A DNA stretch of 42,485 nucleotides from Rhizophlyctis rosea (lineage: Eukaryota > Chytridiomycota > Chytridiomycetes > Rhizophlyctidales > Rhizophlyctidaceae): assembly GCA_027596075.1 (NCBI GenBank), contig JADGJC010000322.1, positions 1,197-43,681 of the forward strand. Reading direction: 5' to 3'. The notes below the pieces were generated by a model. The model was not told where the DNA came from. It searched no databases and saw only the letters and a list, made by a program, of their open reading frames with translations. This document shows positions 41,694 to 42,485 of the stretch, one piece after another; within the stretch, counting starts at the first letter, position 1, and each line of letters starts with the position of its first letter. Made by a program: the position numbers and the translations under genes.

Positions 41694-42215
41694 GGTATGG
41701 CGTGTGTCTGACCTTGCAATTTCACATAACCTACGCATTGCAACGACGCGTTTCACGTGCCTAAATGAAGACAGTTTAGCCGGAGCTGCGCCATCGGCTA
41801 GCAATTTACTTTCTGACCCTGGTCAAATATCGCCGCATGATTGTAATTAATTTACCGAGTCCGATATGCAACATTGGACTTAGTATAAAGACGTTTGGAC
41901 TTTGTACTATAACCCGATCACTAACGAGACTCCCCCTTGTCTCGTCATCCGAATGAATATACAGAAGTCCACCTCTAGCCTTTGGATCTTTTGTTAGTTC
42001 TCACTTAGTTTCGAATCGTTTCTGACTTAATGTTCGGCCTTCGCTCACGCAACATAGGCCGTTCCACTTTTTTAGAGGTTCACTACCGTTAACTATGACA
42101 CTGGCCGACTGCAATCCGTTTGCTGGCCGTAGCTCAGCTATGTCACCACCCCTAACTGAGAATAGTTCATCTTTCGCCAGTCGGACTCCCACTCGTGGTC
42201 GTACTCACTGCCTGC

Positions 42216-42263
42216 CGTCCTGTTCGCCGTCCCGTTCGCCGTCCTGTTCGTCGTCCCGCTCCG
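42216..42263. repeat. 12-bp subtelomeric tandem repeat, four copies
   Basis: CGTCCTGTTCGC, CGTCCCGTTCGC, CGTCCTGTTCGT and CGTCCCGCTCCG in direct succession, about 150 bp from the telomere. Copies differ by one to three substitutions. Confidence 0.85.
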
Positions 42264-42409
42264 TTAGTCTTAGCTCATTCCACTCGTCTCGCGACCGCAG
42301 CGTCTCGCTTGCCGCTTCCGTCAAATCTCTTGACCTCGCTGATAACCCAAAACCGACCTACTTCCACGTTCCCGACTCCAGCGAAAGCTATTATCAAACC
42401 CCTATCGTC

Positions 42410-42485
42410 TTAGGGTTAGGGTTAGGGTTAGGGTTAGGGTTAGGGTTAGGGTTAGGGTTAGGGTTAGGGTTAGGGTTAGGGTTAG
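42410..42485 (+). repeat. Telomere, (TTAGGG)n
   Basis: About 12.7 perfect TTAGGG units running 5' to 3' to the last base. The G-rich strand oriented outward marks a genuine chromosome end rather than an interstitial array, since the sequence stops inside it and has no variant repeats. The junction sequence CTATCGTC is unremarkable. Confidence 0.97.

Larger units (their letters stand above)
40557..42409. other. Non-coding subtelomere, 1.85 kb
   Basis: No supported gene on either strand. It contains a 16-bp direct repeat (TCTGAGACCTTGACC at 41663 and 41679) and a 12-bp tandem repeat (42216-42263). No subtelomeric helicase gene or long satellite array is visible. Confidence 0.55.

Noticed and set aside
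42120..42140. GTAGCTCAG-like string suggesting a tRNA D-arm
   Set aside because: No matching T-arm or acceptor stem downstream before the telomere.

Overview
This is eukaryotic, almost certainly fungal, DNA. Most introns are short (about 60-100 bp, GTRNGT...YAG), calmodulin is 149 aa with the classic fungal/metazoan sequence, there is a Zn2Cys6 regulator, a PHO84-type phosphate transporter and a tyrosinase, and the right end runs into a (TTAGGG)n telomere. A BRI3-family protein, a short crinkler-like header ORF and an ankyrin-TIR protein together suggest an early-diverging (chytrid-like) fungus rather than an ascomycete or basidiomycete. That placement is inference. The window is the terminal 42 kb of a chromosome arm, reading toward the telomere.

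Layout. 0.2-1.0 kb: Zn2Cys6 protein (-). 1.8-2.1 kb: short crinkler-like header ORF (+). 2.3-4.2 kb: single-pass membrane protein with WD40-like repeats (+), with a frame break. 4.9-5.4 kb: BRI3-family small membrane protein (+). 5.4-8.5 kb: no confident gene, but a tandem segmental duplication carrying a TATA box and a short first-exon-like ORF. 8.5-15.9 kb: a large BIG/Sec7-type ARF-GEF (-, 4 exons, 2159 aa). 16.7-18.0 kb: calmodulin (+, 4 exons), divergent from Sec7. 18.9-20.4 kb: unrecognised multi-exon gene with a mitochondrial-presequence-like N-terminus (+). 21.2-23.3 kb: ankyrin-TIR protein (-, 6 exons). 23.5-30.6 kb: a 7 kb gene-poor stretch with at most decayed or doubtful ORFs. 30.6-32.6 kb: phosphate:H+ symporter (+, 3 exons). 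34.7-36.2 kb: F-box protein (-). 36.9-38.5 kb: secreted tyrosinase (-, 4 exons). 39.4-40.6 kb: doubtful gene. 40.6-42.4 kb: non-coding subtelomere with a 12-bp tandem repeat. 42.41 kb to the end: telomere.

The genes do not form one pathway. Sec7 (trans-Golgi ARF activation), calmodulin, BRI3 and the phosphate transporter are housekeeping or membrane-traffic and nutrient genes. The F-box, tyrosinase and ankyrin-TIR genes are more lineage-variable.

Two observations stand out. (1) A GC-rich, hairpin-forming repeat family occupies three of the four longest introns (Sec7 intron 1, calmodulin intron 2, phosphate transporter intron 2), always in the sense orientation of the host gene, with 58 of 59 identical bases between the Sec7 and calmodulin copies. 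This resembles an introner-like or intron-tolerated mobile element. (2) An intact ankyrin-repeat protein ends in a TIR domain that keeps a glutamate at the NADase catalytic position, a candidate innate-immunity or cell-death protein in a fungus. Exon structures were assembled by hand from splice sites, reading frame and family motifs; no alignment or transcript data were available.
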